DNA from: Eledone cirrhosa
Taxonomy: Eukaryota > Mollusca > Cephalopoda > Octopoda > Eledonidae
Direction of reading: 5' to 3'
NCBI GenBank assembly: GCA_964016885.1
Contig: OZ024758.1
Coordinates: 39,211,985 to 39,275,984 of the forward strand
Length of the DNA: 64,000 nucleotides
The position numbers and the translations under genes are program-made. Of this stretch, positions 1 through 12,700 are shown in pieces; position 1 is the stretch's first letter, and each line of letters begins with the position of its first letter. Below the pieces are notes generated by a model, which searched no databases, was not told where the DNA came from, and was given only the letters and a program-made list of their open reading frames with translations.

Positions 1-147
1 TTCTCACCAACAGTGGAGTTACTTCTGACAGCTAATACCATGAACTTAAATGAATTCTCACCAACAGTGGCGTTCCTTCTGACAGCTAATACCATGAACT
101 TAAATGAATTCTCACCAACAGTGGAGTTACTTCTGACAGCTACTACC

Positions 148-200
148 ATGATTTAAATGAATTCTCACCAACGTTGGAGTTCCTTCTGACAGCTAATACC
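148..200 (+). repeat. 53-bp frame-breaking monomer, block A marker
   Basis: This unit begins ATGATTTAA instead of ATGAACTTAA, a one-base deletion plus a substitution, so it is 53 bp long. It also carries the rare CAACGTTGG and GAGTTCC variants. It recurs at 1871, 3432, 4993 and 7093 and is used here to phase the block A higher-order repeat. In the plus frame it reads ATG followed by one codon and a stop. In the minus frame it shifts the reading into a short tail ending SWY or SW and a stop. The more common sister type is ATGACTTAA, seen at for example 788, 8763, 10435, 18620 and 30683. Confidence 0.93.
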
Positions 201-901
201 ATGAACTTAAATGAATTCTCACCAACAGTGGAGTTACTTCTGACAACTAATACCATGAACTTAAATGAATTCTCACCAACAGTGGAGTTACTTCTGACAG
301 CTAGTACCATGAACTTAAATGAATTCTCACCAACAGTGGAGTTACTTCTGACAGCTAATACCATGAACTTAAATGAATTCTCACCAACAGTGGAGTTACT
401 TCTGACAGCTAATACCATGAACTTAAATGAATTCTCACCAACAGTGGAGTTACTTCTGACAGCTAATACCATGAACTTAAATGAATTCTCACCAACAGTG
501 GAGTTACTTCTGACAGCTAATACCATGAACTTAAATGGATTCTCACCAACATTGGAGTGACTTCTGACAGCTAATACCATGAACTTAAATGAATTCTCAC
601 CAACATTGGGGTTACTTCTGACAGCTAGTACCATGAACTTAAATGAATTCTCACCAACAGTGGAGTTACTTCTGACAGCTAGTACCATGAACTTAAATGA
701 ATTCTCACCAACAGTGGAGTTACTTGTGACAGCTAATACCATGAACTTAAATGAATTCTCACCAACAGTGGAGTTACTTCTGACAGCTAGTACCATGACT
801 TAAATGAATTCTCACCAACATTGGAGTTACTTCTGACAGCTAGTACCATGAACTTAAATGAATTCTCACCAACATTGGAGTTACTTCTGACAACTAATAC
901 C

Positions 902-955
902 ATGACTTAAATGAATTCTCACCAACAGTGGAGTTACTTCTGACAAACTAATACC
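902..955 (+). repeat. Compensated 54-bp monomer (-1/+1)
   Basis: This unit has the ATGACTTAA one-base deletion at its start and a one-base gain at its end (GACAAACTAATACC in place of GACAGCTAATACC), so total length returns to 54 bp. The same type precedes 2679, 4240, 5801, 6340, 7901, 13825, 17758, 21527, 23302, 28796, 37522, 45696, 49241, 51819, 52896, 53488, 54188, 54780, 56129 and others. Minus-strand frames entering it end in VCQK and a stop. It is a useful register mark because it occurs about once per higher-order unit in several blocks. Confidence 0.9.
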
Positions 956-1870
956 ATGAACTTAAATGAATTCTCACCAACAGTGGAGTTACTTCTGACA
1001 GCTAGTACCATGAACTTAAATGAATTCTCACCAACAGTGGAGTTACTTCTGACAGCTAATACCATGAACTTAAATGAATTCTCACCAACAGTGGAGTTAC
1101 TTCTGACAGCTAGTACCATGAACTTAAATGAATTCTCACCAACATTGGAGTTACTTCTGACAGCTAGTACCATGAACTTAAATGAATTCTCACCAACAGT
1201 GGAGTTACTTCTGACAGCTAGTACCATGAACTTAAATGAATTCTCACCAACAGTGGAGCTACTTCAGACAGCTAGTACCATGAACTTAAATGAATTCTCA
1301 CCAACAGTGGAGTTACTTCTGACAGCTAGTACCATGAACTTAAATGAATTCTCACCAACAGTGGAGTTACTTCTGACAGCTAGTACCATGACGTAAATGA
1401 ATTCTCACATACAATGGAGTTACTACTGACAGCTAATACCATGACTTAAATGAATTCTCACCAACAGTGGAGTTACTTCTGACAGCTAATACCATGAACT
1501 TAAATGAATTCTCACCAACAGTGGAGTTACTTCTACAGCTAGTACCATGAACTTAAATGAATTCTCACCAACAGTGGAGTTACTTCTGACAGCTAATACC
1601 ATGAACTTAAATGAATTCTCACCAACAGTGGAGTTACTTCTGACAGCTAATACCATGAACTTAAATGAATTCTCACCAACATTGGATTTACTTCTGACAG
1701 CTAGTACCATGAACTTAAATGAATTCTCACCAACAGTGGAGTTACTTCTGACAGCTAATACCATGAACTTAAATGAATTCTCACCAACAGTGGCGTTCCT
1801 TCTGACAGGTAATACCATGAACTTAAATGAATTCTCACCAACAGTGGAGTTACTTCTGACAGCTACTACC

Positions 1871-3431
1871 ATGATTTAAATGAATTCTCACCAACGTTGG
1901 AGTTCCTTCTGACAGCTAATACCATGAACTTAAATGAATTCTCACCAACAGTGGAGTTACTTCTGACAACTAATACCATGAACTTAAATGAATTCTCACC
2001 AACAGTGGAGTTACTTCTGACAGCTAGTACCATGAACTTAAATGAATTCTCACCAACAGTGGAGTTACTTCTGACAGCTAATACCATGAACTTAAATGAA
2101 TTCTCACCAACAGTGGAGTTACTTCTGACAGCTAATACCATGAACTTAAATGAATTCTCACCAACAGTGGAGTTACTTCTGACAGCTAATACCATGAACT
2201 TAAATGAATTCTCACCAACAGTGGAGTTACTTCTGACAGCTAATACCATGAACTTAAATGGATTCTCACCAACATTGGAGTGACTTCTGACAGCTAATAC
2301 CATGAACTTAAATGAATTCTCACCAACATTGGGGTTACTTCTGACAGCTAGTACCATGAACTTAAATGAATTCTCACCAACAGTGGAGTTACTTCTGACA
2401 GCTAGTACCATGAACTTAAATGAATTCTCACCAACAGTGGAGTTACTTGTGACAGCTAATACCATGAACTTAAATGAATTCTCACCAACAGTGGAGTTAC
2501 TTCTGACAGCTAGTACCATGACTTAAATGAATTCTCACCAACATTGGAGTTACTTCTGACAGCTAGTACCATGAACTTAAATGAATTCTCACCAACATTG
2601 GAGTTACTTCTGACAACTAATACCATGACTTAAATGAATTCTCACCAACAGTGGAGTTACTTCTGACAAACTAATACCATGAACTTAAATGAATTCTCAC
2701 CAACAGTGGAGTTACTTCTGACAGCTAGTACCATGAACTTAAATGAATTCTCACCAACAGTGGAGTTACTTCTGACAGCTAATACCATGAACTTAAATGA
2801 ATTCTCACCAACAGTGGAGTTACTTCTGACAGCTAGTACCATGAACTTAAATGAATTCTCACCAACATTGGAGTTACTTCTGACAGCTAGTACCATGAAC
2901 TTAAATGAATTCTCACCAACAGTGGAGTTACTTCTGACAGCTAGTACCATGACGTAAATGAATTCTCACATACAATGGAGTTACTACTGACAGCTAATAC
3001 CATGACTTAAATGAATTCTCACCAACAGTGGAGTTACTTCTGACAGCTAATACCATGAACTTAAATGAATTCTCACCAACAGTGGAGTTACTTCTACAGC
3101 TAGTACCATGAACTTAAATGAATTCTCACCAACAGTGGAGTTACTTCTGACAGCTAATACCATGAACTTAAATGAATTCTCACCAACAGTGGAGTTACTT
3201 CTGACAGCTAATACCATGAACTTAAATGAATTCTCACCAACATTGGATTTACTTCTGACAGCTAGTACCATGAACTTAAATGAATTCTCACCAACAGTGG
3301 AGTTACTTCTGACAGCTAATACCATGAACTTAAATGAATTCTCACCAACAGTGGCGTTCCTTCTGACAGCTAATACCATGAACTTAAATGAATTCTCACC
3401 AACAGTGGAGTTACTTCTGACAGCTACTACC
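1871..3431 (+). repeat. Block A higher-order unit A2 (1561 bp)
   Basis: Canonical block A unit of 29 monomers. The length is 29 x 54 minus 5, fully explained by five one-base deletions: ATGATTTAA at 1871, ATGACTTAA near 2518, ATGACGTAA near 2950, ATGACTTAA near 3002, and TTCTACAGC near 3092. The order of variants is the same as in A3. I found only isolated differences between them by eye, for example GACAGGTAATACC at 1806 in A1 against GACAGCTAATACC in the matching monomer of A2, so the copies are recent. Confidence 0.9.
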
Positions 3432-4992
3432 ATGATTTAAATGAATTCTCACCAACGTTGGAGTTCCTTCTGACAGCTAATACCATGAACTTAAATGAAT
3501 TCTCACCAACAGTGGAGTTACTTCTGACAACTAATACCATGAACTTAAATGAATTCTCACCAACAGTGGAGTTACTTCTGACAGCTAGTACCATGAACTT
3601 AAATGAATTCTCACCAACAGTGGAGTTACTTCTGACAGCTAATACCATGAACTTAAATGAATTCTCACCAACAGTGGAGTTACTTCTGACAGCTAATACC
3701 ATGAACTTAAATGAATTCTCACCAACAGTGGAGTTACTTCTGACAGCTAATACCATGAACTTAAATGAATTCTCACCAACAGTGGAGTTACTTCTGACAG
3801 CTAATACCATGAACTTAAATGGATTCTCACCAACATTGGAGTGACTTCTGACAGCTAATACCATGAACTTAAATGAATTCTCACCAACATTGGGGTTACT
3901 TCTGACAGCTAGTACCATGAACTTAAATGAATTCTCACCAACAGTGGAGTTACTTCTGACAGCTAGTACCATGAACTTAAATGAATTCTCACCAACAGTG
4001 GAGTTACTTGTGACAGCTAATACCATGAACTTAAATGAATTCTCACCAACAGTGGAGTTACTTCTGACAGCTAGTACCATGACTTAAATGAATTCTCACC
4101 AACATTGGAGTTACTTCTGACAGCTAGTACCATGAACTTAAATGAATTCTCACCAACATTGGAGTTACTTCTGACAACTAATACCATGACTTAAATGAAT
4201 TCTCACCAACAGTGGAGTTACTTCTGACAAACTAATACCATGAACTTAAATGAATTCTCACCAACAGTGGAGTTACTTCTGACAGCTAGTACCATGAACT
4301 TAAATGAATTCTCACCAACAGTGGAGTTACTTCTGACAGCTAATACCATGAACATAAATGAATTCTCACCAACAGTGGAGTTACTTCTGACAGCTAGTAC
4401 CATGAACTTAAATGAATTCTCACCAACATTGGAGTTACTTCTGACAGCTAGTACCATGAACTTAAATGAATTCTCACCAACAGTGGAGTTACTTCTGACA
4501 GCTAGTACCATGACGTAAATGAATTCTCACATACAATGGAGTTACTACTGACAGCTAATACCATGACTTAAATGAATTCTCACCAACAGTGGAGTTACTT
4601 CTGACAGCTAATACCATGAACTTAAATGAATTCTCACCAACAGTGGAGTTACTTCTACAGCTAGTACCATGAACTTAAATGAATTCTCACCAACAGTGGA
4701 GTTACTTCTGACAGCTAATACCATGAACTTAAATGAATTCTCACCAACAGTGGAGTTACTTCTGACAGCTAATACCATGAACTTAAATGAATTCTCACCA
4801 ACATTGGATTTACTTCTGACAGCTAGTACCATGAACTTAAATGAATTCTCACCAACAGTGGAGTTACTTCTGACAGCTAATACCATGAACTTAAATGAAT
4901 TCTCACCAACAGTGGCGTTCCTTCTGACAGCTAATACCATGAACTTAAATGAATTCTCACCAACAGTGGAGTTACTTCTGACAGCTACTACC
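3432..4992 (+). repeat. Block A higher-order unit A3 (1561 bp)
   Basis: Same length and variant order as A2. One private change seen is ATGAACATAAATG at about 4348-4360 where A2 has ATGAACTTAAATG. All five one-base deletions are at the same relative positions as in A2, so they were copied with the unit rather than arising independently. Confidence 0.9.
3647..3700 (+). repeat. Reference monomer (54 bp)
   Basis: This copy matches the most common base at every position. Landmarks in order are ATGAACTTAAATG, the EcoRI site GAATTC, TCACCAACAGTGGAG, TTACTTCTGACAGC and TAATACC. Recurrent variant sites are CAACAG/CAACAT before TGG, GTTAC/GTTCC, GCTAAT/GCTAGT, GACAGCT/GACAACT and GGAG/GGGG/GGCG. The AAT to AGT change creates both CTAG and GTAC. 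The plus strand reads as 18 sense codons and the minus strand also has one fully open frame. The other four frames contain stops. I see no CpG and no convincing shorter period inside the unit. Confidence 0.95.
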
Positions 4993-7092
4993 ATGATTTA
5001 AATGAATTCTCACCAACGTTGGAGTTCCTTCTGACAGCTAATACCATGAACTTAAATGAATTCTCACCAACAGTGGAGTTACTTCTGACAACTAATACCA
5101 TGAACTTAAATGAATTCTCACCAACAGTGGAGTTACTTCTGACAGCTAGTACCATGAACTTAAATGAATTCTCACCAACAGTGGAGTTACTTCTGACAGC
5201 TAATACCATGAACTTAAATGAATTCTCACCAACAGTGGAGTTACTTCTGACAGCTAATACCATGAACTTAAATGAATTCTCACCAACAGTGGAGTTACTT
5301 CTGACAGCTAATACCATGAACTTAAATGAATTCTCACCAACAGTGGAGTTACTTCTGACAGCTAATACCATGAACTTAAATGGATTCTCACCAACATTGG
5401 AGTGACTTCTGACAGCTAATACCATGAACTTAAATGAATTCTCACCAACATTGGGGTTACTTCTGACAGCTAGTACCATGAACTTAAATGAATTCTCACC
5501 AACAGTGGAGTTACTTCTGACAGCTAGTACCATGAACTTAAATGAATTCTCACCAACAGTGGAGTTACTTGTGACAGCTAATACCATGAACTTAAATGAA
5601 TTCTCACCAACAGTGGAGTTACTTCTGACAGCTAGTACCATGACTTAAATGAATTCTCACCAACATTGGAGTTACTTCTGACAGCTAGTACCATGAACTT
5701 AAATGAATTCTCACCAACATTGGAGTTACTTCTGACAACTAATACCATGACTTAAATGAATTCTCACCAACAGTGGAGTTACTTCTGACAAACTAATACC
5801 ATGAACTTAAATGAATTCTCACCAACAGTGGAGTTACTTCTGACAGCTAGTACCATGAACTTAAATGAATTCTCACCAACAGTGGAGTTACTTCTGACAG
5901 CTAATACCATGAACTTAAATGAATTCTCACCAACAGTGGAGTTACTTCTGACAGCTAATACCATGAACTTAAATGAATTCTCACCAACATTGGGGTTACT
6001 TCTGACAGCTAGTACCATGAACTTAAATGAATTCTCACCAACAGTGGAGTTACTTCTGACAGCTAGTACCATGAACTTAAATGAATTCTCACCAACAGTG
6101 GAGTTACTTGTGACAGCTAATACCATGAACTTAAATGAATTCTCACCAACAGTGGAGTTACTTCTGACAGCTAGTACCATGACTTAAATGAATTCTCACC
6201 AACATTGGAGTTACTTCTGACAGCTAGTACCATGAACTTAAATGAATTCTCACCAACATTGGAGTTACTTCTGACAACTAATACCATGACTTAAATGAAT
6301 TCTCACCAACAGTGGAGTTACTTCTGACAAACTAATACCATGAACTTAAATGAATTCTCACCAACAGTGGAGTTACTTCTGACAGCTAGTACCATGAACT
6401 TAAATGAATTCTCACCAACAGTGGAGTTACTTCTGACAGCTAATACCATGAACTTAAATGAATTCTCACCAACAGTGGAGTTACTTCTGACAGCTAGTAC
6501 CATGAACTTAAATGAATTCTCACCAACATTGGAGTTACTTCTGACAGCTAGTACCATGAACTTAAATGAATTCTCACCAACAGTGGAGTTACTTCTGACA
6601 GCTAGTACCATGACGTAAATGAATTCTCACATACAATGGAGTTACTACTGACAGCTAATACCATGACTTAAATGAATTCTCACCAACAGTGGAGTTACTT
6701 CTGACAGCTAATACCATGAACTTAAATGAATTCTCACCAACAGTGGAGTTACTTCTACAGCTAGTACCATGAACTTAAATGAATTCTCACCAACAGTGGA
6801 GTTACTTCTGACAGCTAATACCATGAACTTAAATGAATTCTCACCAACAGTGGAGTTACTTCTGACAGCTAATACCATGAACTTAAATGAATTCTCACCA
6901 ACATTGGATTTACTTCTGACAGCTAGTACCATGAACTTAAATGAATTCTCACCAACAGTGGAGTTACTTCTGACAGCTAATACCATGAACTTAAATGAAT
7001 TCTCACCAACAGTGGCGTTCCTTCTGACAGCTAATACCATGAACTTAAATGAATTCTCACCAACAGTGGAGTTACTTCTGACAGCTACTACC
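4993..7092 (+). repeat. Block A unit A4 with internal duplication (2100 bp)
   Basis: This is an A unit expanded by 539 bp (ten monomers less one base). The gain is a nested direct duplication: the run that starts at the ATTGGGGTTAC monomer at 5424 and passes through the GACAAACT monomer is repeated from 5963. Outside the duplication the variant order equals A2 and A3. Confidence 0.88.
5424..6501 (+). repeat. Nested 539-bp tandem duplication
   Basis: Segments 5424-5962 and 5963-6501 carry the same variant order: GGGG monomer, two AGT monomers, TTACTTGTGAC monomer, ATGACTTAA monomer, GACAACT monomer, GACAAACT monomer, then three consensus-like monomers. The last monomer of the first copy ends AATACC while that of the second ends AGTACC, which places the exchange point at about 5909-5962. 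It looks like an out-of-register exchange between two A units or sister strands. Confidence 0.82.
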
Positions 7093-8762
7093 ATGATTTA
7101 AATGAATTCTCACCAACGTTGGAGTTCCTTCTGACAGCTAATACCATGAACTTAAATGAATTCTCACCAACAGTGGAGTTACTTCTGACAACTAATACCA
7201 TGAACTTAAATGAATTCTCACCAACAGTGGAGTTACTTCTGACAGCTAGTACCATGAACTTAAATGAATTCTCACCAACAGTGGAGTTACTTCTGACAGC
7301 TAATACCATGAACTTAAATGAATTCTCACCAACAGTGGACTTACTTCTGACAGCTAATACCATGAACTTAAATGAATTCTCACCAACAGTGGAGTTACTT
7401 CTGACAGCTAATACCATGAACTTAAATGAATTCTCACCAACAGTGGAGTTACTTCTGACAGCTAATACCATGAACTTAAATGGATTCTCACCAACATTGG
7501 AGTGACTTCTGACAGCTAATACCATGAACTTAAATGAATTCTCACCAACATTGGGGTTACTTCTGACAGCTAGTACCATGAACTTAAATGAATTCTCACC
7601 AACAGTGGAGTTACTTCTGACAGCTAGTACCATGAACTTAAATGAATTCTCACCAACAGTGGAGTTACTTGTGACAGCTAATACCATGAACTTAAATGAA
7701 TTCTCACCAACAGTGGAGTTACTTCTGACAGCTAGTACCATGACTTAAATGAATTCTCACCAACATTGGAGTTACTTCTGACAGCTAGTACCATGAACTT
7801 AAATGAATTCTCACCAACATTGGAGTTACTTCTGACAACTAATACCATGACTTAAATGAATTCTCACCAACAGTGGAGTTACTTCTGACAAACTAATACC
7901 ATGAACTTAAATGAATTCTCACCAACAGTGGAGTTACTTCTGACAGCTAGTACCATGAACTTAAATGAATTCTCACCAACAGTGGAGTTACTTCTGACAG
8001 CTAATACCATGAACTTAAATGAATTCTCACCAACAGTGGAGTTACTTCTGACAGCTAGTACCATGAACTTAAATGAATTCTCACCAACATTGGAGTTACT
8101 TCTGACAGCTAGTACCATGAACTTAAATGAATTCTCACCAACAGTGGAGTTACTTCTGACAGCTAGTACCATGAACTTAAATGAATTCTCACCAACAGTG
8201 GAGCTACTTCAGACAGCTAGTACCATGAACTTAAATGAATTCTCACCAACAGTGGAGTTACTTCTGACAGCTAGTACCATGACTTAAATGAATTCTCACC
8301 AACAATGGAGTTACTACTGACAGCTAATACCATGACTTAAATGAATTCTCACCAACAGTGGAGTTACTTCTGACAGCTAATACCATGAACTTAAATGAAT
8401 TATCACCAACAGTGGAGTTACTTCTGACAGCTAGTACCATGAACTTAAATGAATTCTCACCAACAGTGGAGTTACTTCTGACAGCTAATACCATGAACTT
8501 AAATGAATTCTCACCAACAGTGGAGTTACTTCTGACAGCTAATACCATGAACTTAAATGAATTCTCACCAACATTGGATTTACTTCTGACAGCTAGTACC
8601 ATGAACTTAAATGAATTCTCACCAACAGTGGAGTTACTTCTGACAGCTAATACCATGAACTTAAATGAATTCTCACCAACAGTGGCGTTCCTTCTGACAG
8701 CTAATACCATGAACTTAAATGAATTCTCACCAACAGTGGAGTTACTTCTGACAGCTAGTACC
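7093..8762 (+). repeat. Block A unit A5, right-most and diverged (1670 bp)
   Basis: It has 31 monomers less 4 bp. The left part follows A2. The right part differs: the GAGCTACTTCAGACAGC monomer of A1 is present (about 8200), the ATGACGTAA/CACATAC monomer is replaced by ATGACTTAA with CACCAACAATGG (about 8279), the TTCTACAGC deletion is absent, and a GAATTATCACC monomer appears (about 8397). The next unit begins with ATGACTTAA/CAACATTGGAGTTCC at 8763 rather than with the ATGATTTAA/CAACGTT marker, so the regular block A pattern stops here. Confidence 0.8.
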
Positions 8763-9785
8763 ATGACTTAAATGAATTCTCACCAACATTGGAGTTCCTT
8801 CTGACAGCTAATACCATGAACTTAAATGAATTCTCACCAACAGTGGAGTTACTTCTGACAGCTAATACCATGAATTTAAATGAATTCTCACCAACAGTGG
8901 AGTTACTTCTGACAGCTAATACCATGAACTTAAATGAATTCTCACCAACATTGGAGTGACTTCTGACAGCTAATACCATGAACTTAAATGAATTCTCACC
9001 AACAGTGGCGTTCCTTCTGACAGCTAATACCATGAACTTAAATGAATTCTCACCAACATTGGAGTTACTTCTGACAGCTAGTACCATGAACCTAAATGAA
9101 TTCTCACCAACAGTGGAGTTACTTCTGACAGCTAATACCATGAACTTAAATGAATTCTCACCAACAGTGGAGTTCCTTCTGACAGCTAATACCATGAACT
9201 TAAATGAATTCTCACCAACAGTGGAGTTACTTCTGACAGCTAGTACCATGACTTAAATGAATTCTCACCAACATTGGAGTTACTTCTGACAGGTAGTACC
9301 ATGAACTTAAATGAATTCTCACCAACAGTGGAGTTACTTCTGACAGCTAGTACCATGAACTTAAATGAATTCTCACCAACAATGGAGTTACTTCTGACAG
9401 CTAATACCATGACTTAAATGAATTCTCACCAACAGTGGAGTTACTTCTGACAGCTAATACCATGAACTTAAATGAATTCTCACCAACAGTGGAGTTACTT
9501 CTGACAGCTAGTACCATGAACTTAAATGAATTCTCACCAACAGTGGAGTTACTTCTGACAGCTAATACCATGAACTTAAATGAATTCTCACCAACAGTGG
9601 AGTTACTTCTGACAGCTAATACCATGAACTTAAATGAATTCTCACCAACAGTGGAGTTACTTCTGACAGCTAATACCATGAACTTAAATGAATTCTCACC
9701 AACAGTGGAGTTACTTCTGACAGCTAATACCATGAACTTAAATGAATTCTCACCAACATTGGAGTGACTTCTGACAGCTAATACC
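8763..9785 (+). repeat. Transitional satellite between blocks A and B
   Basis: About 19 monomers that do not repeat the A order and precede the B tandem pair. They include ATGACTTAA monomers at 8763, near 9248 and near 9410, a GAGTGAC monomer near 8953, a GGCGTTCC monomer near 9006, an ATGAACCTAAATG monomer near 9086 and a GACAGGTAGTACC monomer near 9290. The part 8763-9256 resembles stretches inside B and C that carry the same ATGAACCTAAATG monomer (for example around 11292 and 15607). Confidence 0.75.
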
Positions 9786-12700
9786 ATGAACTTAAATGAA
9801 TTCTCACCAACATTGGGGTTACTTCTGACAGCTAGTACCATGAACTTAAATGAATTCTCACCAACAGTGGAGTTACTTCTGACAGCTAGTACCATGAACT
9901 TAAATGAATTCTCACCAACAGTGGAGTTACTTCTGACAGCTAATACCATGAACTTAAATGAATTCTCACCAACAGTGGAGTTACTTCTGACAGCTAATAC
10001 CATGAACTTAAATGAATTCTCACCAACATTGGAGTTACTTCTGACAGCTAGTACCATGAACTTAAATGAATTCTCACCAACAGTGGAGTTACTTCTGACA
10101 GCTAATACCATGAACTTAAATGAATTCTCACCAACAGTGGAGTTCCTTCTGACAGCTAATACCATGAACTTAAATGAATTCTCACCAACAGTGGAGTTAC
10201 TTCTGACAGCTAGTACCATGAACTTAAATGAATTCTCACCAACAGTGGAGTTACTTCTGACAGCTAGTACCATGAACTTAAATGAATTCTCACCAAAAGT
10301 GGAGTTACTTCTGACAGCTAGTACCATGAACTTAAATGAATTCTCACCAACAGTGGAGTTACTTCTGACAGCTAGTACCATGAACTTAAATGAATTCTCA
10401 CCAACAGTGGAGTTACTTCTGACAGCTAGTACCATGACTTAAATGAATTCTCACCAACAGTGGCGTTCCTTCTGACAGCTAATACCATGAACTTAAATGA
10501 ATTCTCACCAACAGTGGAGTTACTTCTGACAGCTAGTACCATGACTTAAATGAATTCTCACCAACATTGGAGTTCCTTCTGACAGCTAATACCATGAACT
10601 TAAATGAATTCTCACCAACAGTGGAGTTACTTCTGACAGCTAATACCATGAACTTAAATGAATTCTCACCAACAGTGGAGTTACTTCTGACAGCTAATAC
10701 CATGAACTTAAATGAATTCTCACCAACAGTGGAGTGACTTCTGACAGCTAATACCATGAACTTAAATGAATTCTCACCAACAGTGGCGTTCCTTCTGACA
10801 GCTAATACCATGAACTTAAATGAATTCTCACCAACAGTGGAGTTACTTCTGACAGCTAGTACCATGACTTAAATGAATTCTCACCAACATTGGAGTTCCT
10901 TCTGACAGCTAATACCATGAACTTAAATGAATTCTCACCAACAGTGGAGTGACTTCTGACAGCTAATACCATGAACTTAAATGAATTCTCACCAACATTG
11001 GGGTTACTTCTGACAGCTAGTACCATGAACTTAAATGAATTCTCACCAACAGTGGAGTTACTTCTGACAGCTAATACCATGAACTTAAATGAATTCTCAC
11101 CAACAGTGGAGTTACTTCTGACAGCTAATACCATGAACTTAAATGAATTCTCACCAACAGTGGAGTTACTTCTGACAGCTAGTACCATGAACTTAAATGA
11201 ATTCTCACCAACAGTGGAGTGACTTCTGACAGCTAATACCATGAACTTAAATGAATTCTCACCAACATTGGAGTTACTTCTGACAGCTAGTACCATGAAC
11301 CTAAATGAATTCTCACCAACAGTGGAGTTACTTCTGACAGCTAATACCATGAACTTAAATGAATTCTCACCAACAGTGGAGTTCCTTCTGACAGCTAATA
11401 CCATGAACTTAAATGAATTCTCACCAACAGTGGAGTTACTTCTGACAGCTAGTACCATGACTTAAATGAATTCTCACCAACATTGGAGTTACTTCTGACA
11501 GCTAGTACCATGAACTTAAATGAATTCTCACCAACAGTGGAGTTACTTCTGACAGCTAGTACCATGAACTTAAATGAATTCTCACCAACAATGGAGTTAC
11601 TTCTGACAGCTAATACCATGACTTAAATGAATTCTCACCAACAGTGGAGTTACTTCTGACAGCTAATACCATGAACTTAAATGAATTCTCACTAACAGTG
11701 GAGTTACTTCTGACAGCTAGTACCATGAACTTAAATGAATTCTCACCAACAGTGGAGTTACTTCTGACAGCTAATACCATGAACTTAAATGAATTCTCAC
11801 CAACAGTGGAGTTACTTCTGACAGCTAATACCATGAACTTAAATGAATTCTCACCAACAGTGGAGTTACTTCTGACAGCTAATACCATGAACTTAAATGA
11901 ATTCTCACCAACATTGGAGTGACTTCTGACAGCTAATACCATGAACTTAAATGAATTCTCACCAACATTGGGGTTACTTCTGACAGCTAGTACCATGAAC
12001 TTAAATGAATTCTCACCAACAGTGGAGTTACTTCTGACAGCTAGTACCATGAACTTAAATGAATTCTCACCAACAGTGGAGTTACTTCTGACAGCTAATA
12101 CCATGAACTTAAATGAATTCTCACCAACAGTGGAGTTACTTCTGACAGCTAATACCATGAACTTAAATGAATTCTCACCAACATTGGAGTTACTTCTGAC
12201 AGCTAGTACCATGAACTTAAATGAATTCTCACCAACAGTGGAGTTAATTCTGACAGCTAATACCATGAACTTAAATGAATTCTCACCAACAGTGGAGTTC
12301 CTTCTGACAGCTAATACCATGAACTTAAATGAATTCTCACCAACAGTGGAGTTACTTCTGACAGCTAGTACCATGACTTAAATGAATTCTCACCAACATT
12401 GGAGTTACTTCTGACAGCTAATACCATGAACTTAAATGAATTCTCACCAACAGTGGAGTTCCTTCTGACAGCTAGTACCATGAACTTAAATGAATTCTCA
12501 CCAACAGTGGAGTTACTTCTGACAGCTAGTACCATGAACTTAAATGAATTCTCACCAACAGTGGAGTTACTTCTGACAGCTAATACCATGAACTTAAATG
12601 AATTCTCACCAACAGTGGAGTTCCTTCTGACAGCTAATACCATGAACTTAAATGAATTCTCACCAACAGTGGAGTTACTTCTGACAGCTAGTACCATGAC

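Larger units (their letters stand above)
148..1870 (+). repeat. Block A higher-order unit A1 (1723 bp)
   Basis: First of five A units, phased on the ATGATTTAA/CAACGTTGG monomer. It is 32 monomers less 5 bp, that is 162 bp (three monomers) longer than A2 and A3. The extra monomers lie at about 1228-1389 and include the rare GAGCTACTTCAGACAGC variant. Conserved landmarks inside the unit are the AATGGATTC monomer followed by GAGTGAC, the ATTGGGGTTAC monomer, the TTACTTGTGAC monomer, the GACAAACT monomer, the ATGACGTAA/CACATACAATGG/TTACTACTGAC monomer and the TTCTACAGC one-base deletion. Confidence 0.88.

Noticed and set aside
3647..3700. 27-bp half-monomer ancestry (first half against second half)
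   Set aside because: Only about 10 of 27 positions agree when the halves are laid side by side, mainly at their starts (ATGAACTTA and GTGGAGTTA). This is too weak to claim an internal duplication.
9401..10435. 344-residue minus-strand ORF of the repeat MVLAVRSNSTVGENSFKF
   Set aside because: It is the mirror image of the plus-strand ORFs, starts on the same CATG sites and is ended by frame-shifted monomers (tails SWY or VCQK). No promoter, leader or domain other than the repeat is visible.
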